From Pseudomonas arsenicoxydans (GTDB taxonomy: Bacteria; Pseudomonadota; Gammaproteobacteria; Pseudomonadales; Pseudomonadaceae), in NCBI RefSeq assembly GCF_006438915.1, contig NZ_RCZE01000014.1, forward strand, positions 126,471 through 190,470: DNA of 64,000 nucleotides, written 5' to 3'. The notes under the pieces were generated by a model that was given only the letters and a program-made list of their open reading frames with translations, was not told the origin of the DNA and made no database searches. Position 1 is the first letter of the stretch; each line of letters begins with the position of its first letter. A program made the translations under genes and the position numbers. Positions 43,339-51,323 of the stretch are shown piece after piece.

Positions 43339-44763
43339 ATGAACCAGCAGATCAAGCGCTTCTCCCCTCTCGACCCGACCTCCAGCGAACCGATCTACCG
43401 CCAGCTTTACTGGCGGTTCCGCAGCGCCATAACGAACGGTTTGCTCCTACCGGGCGAACGCATTCCCGCCGCACGGGCATTGGCCAAGGAACTGGGACTG
43501 GCGCGCGGCACCATCGATACCGCGTATTCACTCCTTACCGCCGAAGGGTTCCTGCAGTCTCGCGGTCAGGCAGGCACGGTTGTGGCGGCGGGCATCAACG
43601 TCGAGGCGCTGTCTGCGCGTACGGCGCACACCGCCAGCCCGGCAAGTTCCCAATCCATCCGGCACAAGGCACCCATCCTGCCGTTCCAGATGGCCCTGCC
43701 CGCTCTGGACGCCTTCCCGAGGAAAGTCTGGGCGCAAATCGGCGCTCGTTGCGTTCGCGCCACGCAGATGGTGGACATGGCCAATCCGTCGGTGTATGGG
43801 CTGGACTCGCTGCGCGCGGCAATTGCCACTTACCTGCAAGTGGCGCGCGGCATCACCTGCTCGCCCGCGCAGGTGTTTGTCACTTCTGGCTACCGAAACT
43901 CGCTGTCGCTGATCACTCATGCACTGCTCAAACCGGGTGACCGCGTACTCGTCGAAGACCCCGGCTACCTGCCCACCCGGCAATTGCTGGAATACCTGCA
44001 AATCAAGGTTGCCCCGGTTCCAGTGGATGCGGACGGCATGCAGGTCGCACAGGGGATTCAGCGCACGCCCGGCGCCCGCGCAGCTATCGTCACGCCGGCC
44101 CATCAAAGCCCGCTGTGCGTCTCGCTGTCGTTGCCACGTCGCCTCGAATTACTGGAGTGGGCCTCCCGCCAGCAAGCGTGGATTGTCGAGGACGACTACG
44201 ACGGTGAGTACCGCTACATCAGCCGTCCGCTGCCCGCGCTCAAGAGCCTGGATCGCGACGGTCGGGTGCTCTATTGCGGCACTTTCAGCAAAGTGTTGTT
44301 TCCCGGCATCCGCCTTGCGTATCTGGTGGTGCCGGAGGCGCAGGTCGAACGCTTCGAACAGGTTGGCCAGGTCTTTCTCGGTGGTTGCCCGGAACTGACC
44401 CAGGCCATTGTCGCCACGTTTGTCACTGAGGGCCATTTCGCTCGCCATATCCAGCGTATGCGCAAACTCTACGGTGAACGCCGCGAAGCCACGGCGCGCG
44501 GACTGAAGAAAGTCCTCGGCGAGCACATTCGCATCGATGCGCTGCCAGGCGGCATGCACCTGATTCTGCGTCTGACTGCGCCAACGTCCGACCGCGCACT
44601 GGTCGAGCGTCTGCAACAGGTGGGGATCTACGCCGAAGCCTTGTCCGACTTTCGTCTCCACGAGCCGACCGAATCAGCGCTGCTGCTCGGGTTCGCCAAC
44701 ATCGATTCGCAAGACATAGCCGAACAACTGGGCGAACGTATTTTGGAATTGATGGAGGCGTAA
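43339..44763 (+). CDS. MocR/PdxR-type transcriptional regulator
   Basis: The product has 474 residues: an N-terminal GntR winged helix (about 17-80, Q-L-Y-W-R-F-R-S-A-I, L-A-R-G-T-I-D-T-A-Y) joined to a class I aminotransferase-like domain with PLP lysine Lys318 (G-T-F-S-K-V-L-F-P-G). ATG 43339 and GTG 43327 are both possible starts. It may regulate the upstream azoreductase and AhpD-like genes; no pdx gene is nearby. Confidence 0.88.
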   Translation: MNQQIKRFSPLDPTSSEPIYRQLYWRFRSAITNGLLLPGERIPAARALAKELGLARGTIDTAYSLLTAEGFLQSRGQAGTVVAAGINVEALSARTAHTASPASSQSIRHKAPILPFQMALPALDAFPRKVWAQIGARCVRATQMVDMANPSVYGLDSLRAAIATYLQVARGITCSPAQVFVTSGYRNSLSLITHALLKPGDRVLVEDPGYLPTRQLLEYLQIKVAPVPVDADGMQVAQGIQRTPGARAAIVTPAHQSPLCVSLSLPRRLELLEWASRQQAWIVEDDYDGEYRYISRPLPALKSLDRDGRVLYCGTFSKVLFPGIRLAYLVVPEAQVERFEQVGQVFLGGCPELTQAIVATFVTEGHFARHIQRMRKLYGERREATARGLKKVLGEHIRIDALPGGMHLILRLTAPTSDRALVERLQQVGIYAEALSDFRLHEPTESALLLGFANIDSQDIAEQLGERILELMEA

Positions 44764-44861
44764 CGACGAACATGGCCCGGTTCAACAGGTCATTCTTGGC
44801 TCTTTTACCCCGGCCGTTAGGGCGACACCCTGTGCGCTGACCCAGGCCCCAGGAAAATCCG

Positions 44862-45479
44862 ATGTCGACACCTCCTCCCCTTCGCAGCATTGCCGTGTTC
44901 TCCGGTTCCAACACCGGCGTCAATCCCGCCTACGTGGAAGGCGCCCAAGCATTGGGCCGGGAAATCGCCAGACGCGGCCTTCGCCTGGTGTACGGCGGCA
45001 CCGACAAAGGCTTGATGGGCGTGATGGCCGACACGGTGCTCGCCGAGGGCGGTGAAGTGGTTGGCTTCATCACGCGTCTGCTGTCCGACCTCGGGCACCT
45101 TCATCCCGGCCTGACCCGGCATGAAATCACCGAAAACATGCGCAGCCGAAAAGCGCGTATGAGCGAATGCGCCGATGCATTTATCGCTTTGCCGGGTGGT
45201 TTGGGGACGTTTGAGGAATTGTTTGAAGTCGCGACGCTGACTCAGTTGGGCGAACACCACAAAGGTGTCGCCTGCCTGAATATTGGAGACTTTTTCAACC
45301 CGGTGCGCAGCCTGCTCGAGCATGCGGTGAACGAAGGTTTCATGAAAACCGAACACCGCGACATGCTGATCTTCAACCCCGATCCGGCGGCGTTGATCGA
45401 TGCGCTTGAGCTGTGGCAGGCGCCGACGGTGACCAAATGGATCGGCGCCGTTAGCGCAGCGCCGCTTTCAACTCGATGA
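44862..45479 (+). CDS. LOG-family protein (TIGR00730)
   Basis: The product has 205 residues with the LOG/lysine-decarboxylase-like motif P-G-G-L-G-T-F-E-E and G-S-N near the start. Family members are cytokinin-activating 5'-monophosphate phosphoribohydrolases or broader nucleotide N-glycosidases (PpnN-like). The 3' end overlaps by 29 bases with the converging glycosyltransferase gene. Confidence 0.88.
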   Translation: MSTPPPLRSIAVFSGSNTGVNPAYVEGAQALGREIARRGLRLVYGGTDKGLMGVMADTVLAEGGEVVGFITRLLSDLGHLHPGLTRHEITENMRSRKARMSECADAFIALPGGLGTFEELFEVATLTQLGEHHKGVACLNIGDFFNPVRSLLEHAVNEGFMKTEHRDMLIFNPDPAALIDALELWQAPTVTKWIGAVSAAPLSTR

Positions 45480-46992
45480 CCCGCTCGTTCCAGGTGAAGT
45501 GATAGACGTTGGCGGGCGGTAAGGGATGACACTGACCGTTATCCGCGTCGGCCCCCACAATCGACCACTGGGCACGCGAGGTTTCGCCCAACTCACGGGC
45601 GGTCTGGGCATTGAAACACTTGCCCAGTTCCTCATCGGGAACCAGCGCGTAAGCCTTGGGATGGTCGCGCAGCCATTGTGCCGCTTGCTCGACCGAAGAG
45701 CCGGCCATGCCGAAATGCACAAGTGGCTGCCGGGCGTACAACCAGTGCCCCTCACGCCAGTCGACCAGCACCAGTTCTGCGCCACCGGTCATGGTCGCGG
45801 CCTGCGCCATGATCGCGTTATGCGGGTTGGCGCCGTCCCTGATCGGTTCGATGAAGCCACGGGCAAACCACAGCGCAAACCAGATCACCGCCACCGCCTG
45901 GAACACTTGTCGACCGCGCGGGCGCTGGCTGAACCAGCGTTTGAGCAACCAGGGAATCAACGGTGCCGCCACCAACACCAACCCGGGCAGCGCGGGGTAG
46001 ATGTACAACTTGCGCTTGCCGCTGCTGATGCAGAAAAACAGCACCACCAGCAGGACCCACCCCAGCAGCACCAACACCCGGCCGTCGTGCTTTTGCAACT
46101 GCCGACGCCACGCGGGCACCAGCCACGGCAGCGCCAACACCAGCGGCAGCCAGTATTGCGGGATCACGTAAACGAAGAAATACCAGAACGGTTCCCGATG
46201 GTCCCAGGCCGAGGCATACCGCCCTGCGGTCTGACGCAGCAATATTTCCTTGGCATAGGCGATTTCATCGGCGCCGCCATTGAGCACGATGGACAACGCC
46301 AGGGGCAGCAACCAGATCGCCGTGGCACCCAACATCACCGCCAGTCCCAGCCACCACTTGCGCGCCTCGCCCGGCATCGCCACCACGCCGGGCCAGTCTT
46401 TGCGCACCGCATAGGCATACGGAATCAACATCAGCGCCGGAACGAACCCGACCCCCTTGGTGATGACGCCCACGCCCATGGCCGCGCAGCCGATATAAAA
46501 CCAGCGCCAGGCCGGGCCAAGCAGCAAATGACGCGCGAGGCCATAGAGGCCGACCGAGGTGAACAGCACCAAAAAGCTGTCGATCTGACCGGTCTGCAAA
46601 ATGCTGTAGGTCTGATAGGTGGCCAGGTACAACAGGGCCGCGATCCGGCCAATGCGCTGGTTCCACAGACGTCGGCCCAAATCGTAGACCACTGCGGTGA
46701 CCGTCACGCCGGACAACAGGCCCGGAATATAAAGGGCAATCGCAGGCTTGCCGGTCAGCCAAGTGAAAAACGCCACGGTCCACATGAAAATCGGCGGCTT
46801 GTCGCCGTAGATCTCTGCCGCCCGGTGCGGAATCAGCCACGCGCTGTTGTGCAACATTTCCAGTGCCACGCCGAGGAATCGTTCCTCGTCGACGTTCTGC
46901 GGCTGACGCAGGCCCAACCCTGCACCGATCAGCAGCAGGGCCAGCAACATCAGGCCCAGGCACTCGACACCGGGCGATAGCGTTCTACGCAT
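45451..46992 (-). CDS. ArnT-like family 39/83 glycosyltransferase
   Basis: This 513-residue integral membrane protein has about eleven helices. The first periplasmic loop holds the V-D-E-E-R-F acidic motif of the GT-C fold that binds polyprenyl-phosphate-sugar donors; ArnT and the Rgt galacturonosyltransferases share it. It is the last gene of a four-gene leftward operon. It should transfer a uronic acid (or similar sugar) from a lipid carrier to lipid A or core on the periplasmic side. Confidence 0.85.
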   Translation of the reverse strand: MRRTLSPGVECLGLMLLALLLIGAGLGLRQPQNVDEERFLGVALEMLHNSAWLIPHRAAEIYGDKPPIFMWTVAFFTWLTGKPAIALYIPGLLSGVTVTAVVYDLGRRLWNQRIGRIAALLYLATYQTYSILQTGQIDSFLVLFTSVGLYGLARHLLLGPAWRWFYIGCAAMGVGVITKGVGFVPALMLIPYAYAVRKDWPGVVAMPGEARKWWLGLAVMLGATAIWLLPLALSIVLNGGADEIAYAKEILLRQTAGRYASAWDHREPFWYFFVYVIPQYWLPLVLALPWLVPAWRRQLQKHDGRVLVLLGWVLLVVLFFCISSGKRKLYIYPALPGLVLVAAPLIPWLLKRWFSQRPRGRQVFQAVAVIWFALWFARGFIEPIRDGANPHNAIMAQAATMTGGAELVLVDWREGHWLYARQPLVHFGMAGSSVEQAAQWLRDHPKAYALVPDEELGKCFNAQTARELGETSRAQWSIVGADADNGQCHPLPPANVYHFTWNERVIELKAALR

Positions 46993-46995
46993 GAC

Positions 46996-47274
46996 TCATT
47001 CCTTAGCGGGGGTGCTTTTGGCAATCAGTTGCAAATTGCGCAGATAAACAATCGAGCCAAATGCCTGACCGGCGATGAACACCGGGTCCTGTCGGTAAAT
47101 GGCGTACGCGAGCAGCAGCGTGCTGCCGACGATGCTCAAGTACCAGAAACTCGTCGGGATCACGCTGCGCTTCTGGTATTCGCTGTACAACCATTGCAGG
47201 ACAAAGCGACCGGTGAAGGCGATCTGGCCTATGAAGCCGACCGCCAGCCACAGGGTTTCGCGGGAGAGGTTCAT
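46996..47274 (-). CDS. LAB_N domain membrane protein
   Basis: This 92-residue protein consists of the 'lipid A biosynthesis N-terminal' domain with three or four membrane helices (G-F-I-G-Q-I-A-F-T-G-R-F-V-L-Q-W, then S-F-W-Y-L-S-I-V-G-S). Such proteins sit next to GT2 and ArnT-like genes and may help flip or present the lipid-linked sugar. The start overlaps the upstream GT2 stop by 4 bases; a frame extension upstream to 47325 lies inside that gene. Confidence 0.85.
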   Translation of the reverse strand: MNLSRETLWLAVGFIGQIAFTGRFVLQWLYSEYQKRSVIPTSFWYLSIVGSTLLLAYAIYRQDPVFIAGQAFGSIVYLRNLQLIAKSTPAKE

Positions 47275-48011
47275 CCTTCGATCTCCTGCGCCTTGGTGTT
47301 CAGGCGCGTGCGTTTGATCAGCCACCAGACCCCGACCAGATCAAGAATGCCCACCAGCGCCCGGTCGAGGTTGCCGTACTTGGACACCCCGGCGGTACGC
47401 GGACGATGGTTGACCGGGTGGACGATCATTCGGCCGTTGTGACGCTGGATCAGCGCTGGCAGAAACCGGTGCATGTGGTCGAAGTACGGCAAGCGCAGAA
47501 ATGCCGCCCGCTCGATCAGCTTCAGCCCGCAACCGGTGTCCGGCGTGGCGTCGTTGAGCATGCGCCGGCGCAGTCCGTTGGCGAAGCGCGAGGCCCAGCG
47601 TTTGCTGGCGGTGTCACGGCGGTTGACGCGGTGACCGGCCACCAGTTGAACGTCGACGGGACCGTGGCCACCGCGCACCAGTTGCAACATGCCAGGGATG
47701 TCCGCCGGGTCGTTCTGGCCATCACCATCGAGCGTCGCCAGCCACTGCCCGCGTGCGGCGAGCGCGGCATGGTAAAGCGAGGTGCTCTGGCCCAGCGAAC
47801 GCTCATGGCACAGAATGCGCAGCGCGCTCAAACCGCTGTTTTTGATCTGCTGCAGTTCGTGCAGGGTGGCATCGGTGCTGCCATCGTCGACGACGATGAT
47901 TTCGTACGCTTCATCCGCCAACGCCGCACGGATTTCCTCAATCAAGGGCTTGAGGTTGTTGGTTTCGTTTTTCGCCGGAATCAGTACCGATACGAAGATG
48001 TCTTGGCTCAT
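47271..48011 (-). CDS. GT2 glycosyltransferase, DPM1/ArnC-like
   Basis: The product has 246 residues of the GT-A fold with S-V-L-I-P-A-K-N-E, V-V-D-D-G-S-T-D and L-D-G-D-G-Q-N-D-P metal-binding motif. It lacks the C-terminal membrane helices of ArnC, so it is DPM1-like in length. It probably loads a sugar onto undecaprenyl phosphate. It is coupled to the LAB_N gene. Confidence 0.87.
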   Translation of the reverse strand: MSQDIFVSVLIPAKNETNNLKPLIEEIRAALADEAYEIIVVDDGSTDATLHELQQIKNSGLSALRILCHERSLGQSTSLYHAALAARGQWLATLDGDGQNDPADIPGMLQLVRGGHGPVDVQLVAGHRVNRRDTASKRWASRFANGLRRRMLNDATPDTGCGLKLIERAAFLRLPYFDHMHRFLPALIQRHNGRMIVHPVNHRPRTAGVSKYGNLDRALVGILDLVGVWWLIKRTRLNTKAQEIEG

Positions 48012-48054
48012 AGGGTTCTCCCCCCGCTAATGGTTGGTCTCAAGGGTGAACGCT

Positions 48055-49032
48055 TCATCGCTGATAAAAGTGCCGATACCACTGCACAAACTCCGCCACA
48101 CCGGTCTCGACCGCCACACGCGGGCGAAAGTCGACCCAATCCGCCAACGCCGACACCTCGGCCCAGGTCTTGATCACATCGCCTGCTTGCAGCGGCAAAT
48201 AGTTGCGCCGCGCCTTGATGCCCAGCACATTTTCCAGGCACTCGACGAACGCCAGCAGCGGCATCGGTTCGCCCCGTCCGATGTTGAAGATTCGGTTGGC
48301 GCCTTCGCCGGCACTGTCCGCTAACGGCGGTTTGGGCCGCAGGCGCACGATGCTTTCGACGATGTCATCGATGTAGGTGAAATCCCGCGCCATCTCGCCG
48401 TGGTTATAGATGTCGATCGGTTCGTCGTCGAGCATCGCCCGGGTGAACTTGAACAGCGCCATGTCCGGCCGGCCCCAGGGTCCGTAAACCGTGAAAAACC
48501 GCAGGCCACTGGCGCGAATTCCGTAGAGATGGCAATAGCTGTGCGCGAGCAGTTCATTGGCGCGCTTGCTGGCGGCATACAGCGAAACCGGGTGCTCGAC
48601 GGCGTCTTCAACACTGAACGGCATCTTGCTGTTGGTGCCATACACCGAGCTGCTCGACGCGTAGATCAAGTGCTCGGGGCGATGGTGCCGGCAGGCTTCA
48701 AGCACATTCACAAACCCCACCAGGTTCGATTGCGCGTAGACATCGGGATTGTCCAGCGAGTAGCGAACGCCGGCCTGAGCGGCCAGATGCACGACCTCAG
48801 TGAATCGATGTTCCTTGAACAGCCCCATCAGGGCCGCTTTATCGACAATATCCAGTCGCTGAAAACGAAAACCCGGCAACGACTTCAATTCGTTGAGCCG
48901 TGCCTGTTTGAGTTCTACGCTGTAGTAGTCGTTGAGGTTATCAATACCGACGACTTCAAGACCTTGCTGGCACAGCCGTTTAACCGTGTGATAACCAATA
49001 AAACCGGCAGCGCCGGTAACCAGAACAGTCAT
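48055..49032 (-). CDS. UDP-glucuronate 4-epimerase-type NAD-dependent epimerase
   Basis: The product has 325 residues with Rossmann motif G-A-A-G-F-I-G at 7-13, catalytic S-S-S-S-V-Y-G and Y-A-A-S-K. The size, Y-Y-S-V-E-L-K and the overall pattern match the CapI/LpsL group that makes UDP-galacturonate from UDP-glucuronate. It leads the operon and so would make the sugar donor. The substrate is inferred from family likeness, not shown. Confidence 0.87.
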   Translation of the reverse strand: MTVLVTGAAGFIGYHTVKRLCQQGLEVVGIDNLNDYYSVELKQARLNELKSLPGFRFQRLDIVDKAALMGLFKEHRFTEVVHLAAQAGVRYSLDNPDVYAQSNLVGFVNVLEACRHHRPEHLIYASSSSVYGTNSKMPFSVEDAVEHPVSLYAASKRANELLAHSYCHLYGIRASGLRFFTVYGPWGRPDMALFKFTRAMLDDEPIDIYNHGEMARDFTYIDDIVESIVRLRPKPPLADSAGEGANRIFNIGRGEPMPLLAFVECLENVLGIKARRNYLPLQAGDVIKTWAEVSALADWVDFRPRVAVETGVAEFVQWYRHFYQR

Positions 49033-49177
49033 AGCACCTCATTATTATTCGAAGCCCGCTTCAACTTCATACCCGGCATCATTGATAAGTCCTTGAGGCC
49101 CGTGACATCGTTGACACGCCGCCCCGTTACCCTGCCTGTGCAATGGTGAAATCTTGTTACATATTTATTTAAATTGT

Positions 49178-50599
49178 ATGAAGGCGACAAGAGTGCAGAG
49201 TCGCGTTTTGACGCTACTGATAAGCCTTGTCATTTGCGCCATGGCCAATGCCGAACCAAGGCCTGCCAACATGGTGTATCTGCGCACCATCGACCCGAGC
49301 ATCGAACAGGACATGCGCTACGCCAGTGCCCACAATTTCACCGGGCACCGACTAGACGGTTACGACGCTGCCGAATGCCTGTTGTCCGTGGACACCGCCA
49401 AGGCCCTCGCCCGGGTACAAGCAGCCCTGCGCACGCAAGGCTACGGTTTGAAGGTGTTCGACTGCTATCGACCCAGCCGCGCCGTCGCCGACATGGGTCG
49501 CTTCGCCACAGAACCGGGTGACCCGCGCAAGGCCGAGTTCTATCCGCGCGTGGACAAACAGGACTTCTGGCGCCTGGGCTATGTGGCGCGGGTGTCGGGA
49601 CACTCCAAGGGATCAACCGTGGACCTGACGCTGATCGGCCCCGATGCGCTGCCCGCCGACACCTGGACACCGACGGCGACGCAAATCGATTGCACCGCGC
49701 CTTACGACCAGCGCTGGCACGACGGCGCCCTGGACATGGGCACCGGTTTCGATTGCTTCGACGAGCGCGCACACACCGTCAACCCGACGATCAACGCCAC
49801 CGCCAAGGACAACCGTCAACGCCTGAGCAGCGCCATGGAGAAAGAAGGGTTTGCCGGGTATTCGAAGGAATGGTGGCATTTCACATTCAGTGGCGAGGGT
49901 GCGCCGAAGGACGTGATGGACTTCCCGATCACACCGATGAGCGCCAGCGACACGATCGGCAGCAGTGGTCAGTTGATTGTGGTGACCAGCAAAAACTGGG
50001 ATGACCTTCAGGGCACCGCTCAGCGCTATGAACGCGACGGAAAAATCTTTCGAAAGTACGGCGATGCCTTTCCCGTCGTGGTCGGAAAAAACGGCATGGG
50101 CTGGGGCAAAGGCGTGAGCAGCCTGGGTGATGTTGAAGGCCCGATCAAACGCGAAGGCGATGGAAAAGCACCCGCGGGAGTCTTCAAACTGGGCACGGCG
50201 TTTGGTTTCGACGCATCTGTAGACACCCACCTGCCTTACCTCGCGCTGACACCGACCACCGAATGCGTGGATGACAGCCAATCCAGTCACTACAACAAAC
50301 TGGTCGACGGCGCAGCGACGGCTACAGACTGGAGCAGCTCGGAACACATGCGCAACGAAGAGGGTTATCGCCAAGGCATTTTCATCGAGCACAATACCCC
50401 GGCGACGGCGGGTTCGGGCTCGTGCATTTTCTTCCACATCTGGCGCGGCCCCGCTTCACCGACAGCGGGCTGTACGGCCATGGATCAGGGGGATATTGCT
50501 GCGTTGCTCAAGTGGCTCGACCCTCGCGAATCGCCGTTGCTGGTGCAGATGCCGGAGGCGCAGTACGAGCAGTTTCGTGAGGAGTGGGCGTTGCCGTGA
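49178..50599 (+). CDS. Fusion of a VanX-like D,D-dipeptidase and an L,D-transpeptidase
   Basis: The product has 473 residues with a signal peptide (cleavage near M-A-N-A). Residues 30-240 are an M15 D-alanyl-D-alanine dipeptidase (VanX/DdpX type): zinc ligands His142 and Asp149 in S-G-H-S-K-G-S-T-V-D, then E-W-W-H-F with Glu231 and His234. Residues 260-465 are a YkuD-like L,D-transpeptidase with H-I-W-R-G (His420) and S-P-T-A-G-C-T-A-M (Cys432), plus G-D-G-K-A-P-A-G-V-F. So one periplasmic protein can cleave D-Ala-D-Ala and make or break L,D cross-links. The region upstream is AT-rich and the ribosome site is weak. Confidence 0.87.
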   Translation: MKATRVQSRVLTLLISLVICAMANAEPRPANMVYLRTIDPSIEQDMRYASAHNFTGHRLDGYDAAECLLSVDTAKALARVQAALRTQGYGLKVFDCYRPSRAVADMGRFATEPGDPRKAEFYPRVDKQDFWRLGYVARVSGHSKGSTVDLTLIGPDALPADTWTPTATQIDCTAPYDQRWHDGALDMGTGFDCFDERAHTVNPTINATAKDNRQRLSSAMEKEGFAGYSKEWWHFTFSGEGAPKDVMDFPITPMSASDTIGSSGQLIVVTSKNWDDLQGTAQRYERDGKIFRKYGDAFPVVVGKNGMGWGKGVSSLGDVEGPIKREGDGKAPAGVFKLGTAFGFDASVDTHLPYLALTPTTECVDDSQSSHYNKLVDGAATATDWSSSEHMRNEEGYRQGIFIEHNTPATAGSGSCIFFHIWRGPASPTAGCTAMDQGDIAALLKWLDPRESPLLVQMPEAQYEQFREEWALP

Positions 50600-50621
50600 T
50601 GTGGGTGCGAGTTGGATGGGG

Positions 50622-50810
50622 TCAACTGGAGAAGCACTTTTTGCGGGCAGCCAAATCAACGCGCATATCAGCCATCACCTGATCGTGTGGGACATTCGGG
50701 CGAGGATCATCGAGCGAAGCTTGCACTTTGGCACGAAACCAACGGTCATAACTGACAGCTTTTTCTTCAGTTTCAAACTCTGAAACGATGGGGGAAAGTT
50801 CGGCACTCAT
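50622..50810 (-). CDS. Orphan RelB/stability-determinant-type antitoxin
   Basis: The product has 62 residues, starting 7 bases after GGAGGT. The pattern S-x-x-x-S-E-F-E-T-E-E-K-A-V-S-Y-D-R-W-F-R-A-K-V and D-D-P-R-P-x-V-P-H-D-x-V-M matches the short RelB-like antitoxins placed before a RelE/ParE toxin. Downstream on the same strand there is no toxin: the neighbouring gene on the other strand ends 23 bases away. It is therefore orphan, either a remnant or a solitary regulator. Confidence 0.75.
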   Translation of the reverse strand: MSAELSPIVSEFETEEKAVSYDRWFRAKVQASLDDPRPNVPHDQVMADMRVDLAARKKCFSS

Positions 50811-51323
50811 TGTGACCTCCGGTCCGATGTTTAGCAGTCTAATCGGTAAGTGGCTCACTGTCGTCGCTGGCTAGATGAAGGGCACCTCTGTCACCAGACA
50901 GTTGACTCTCTTTTATAGGGTTGCAGCCATCACCCTACCCCCCTCGCTTCCGAGTGCCAACCCTAAAACCCTGTGGGATGGTTCTTCGATTTTCTGAAAA
51001 CCGTCACATGTCTTACGGCGCTTGTTTAATAACACTCTTACCGTCAGCTACAAGGACTTAGGCCTTTCCCTGCGGCATCGCCTGAATCCACCGCCTTATG
51101 CCTCTATGACCTGCCCTTCAAATCCAGGCAATACGTGTAATACCCCTTAGTTCCCCTTGCGCAGCCGAGTAAACCGACTAGCCTTAGCGTTTCCTAGGCC
51201 AACATGTAAACCTGCGTCAGCCCTTTGATTTGCTGGCCACGCATATAACGCGTTGTTTGGCCGAATCCTTAAGATAGACGTTGCGGGATTGCCCGCAGCG
51301 TTATCTAGACGGAGGTGGCGCCG
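50811..51323. other. Left flank of the genomic island
   Basis: These 513 bases have no convincing gene. Composition is less GC-rich than the backbone from about 50900. It should hold the promoter of the recombinase operon and the left attachment site of the island; I could not recognise the att core. A palindrome-like GCGGGATTGCCCGC at 51283 sits just before the first recombinase. Confidence 0.45.

Noticed and set aside
45526..46980. 484-codon rightward ORF opposite the ArnT-like gene
   Set aside because: Antisense shadow; it is rich in R, H, Q and P with no membrane segment or motif.
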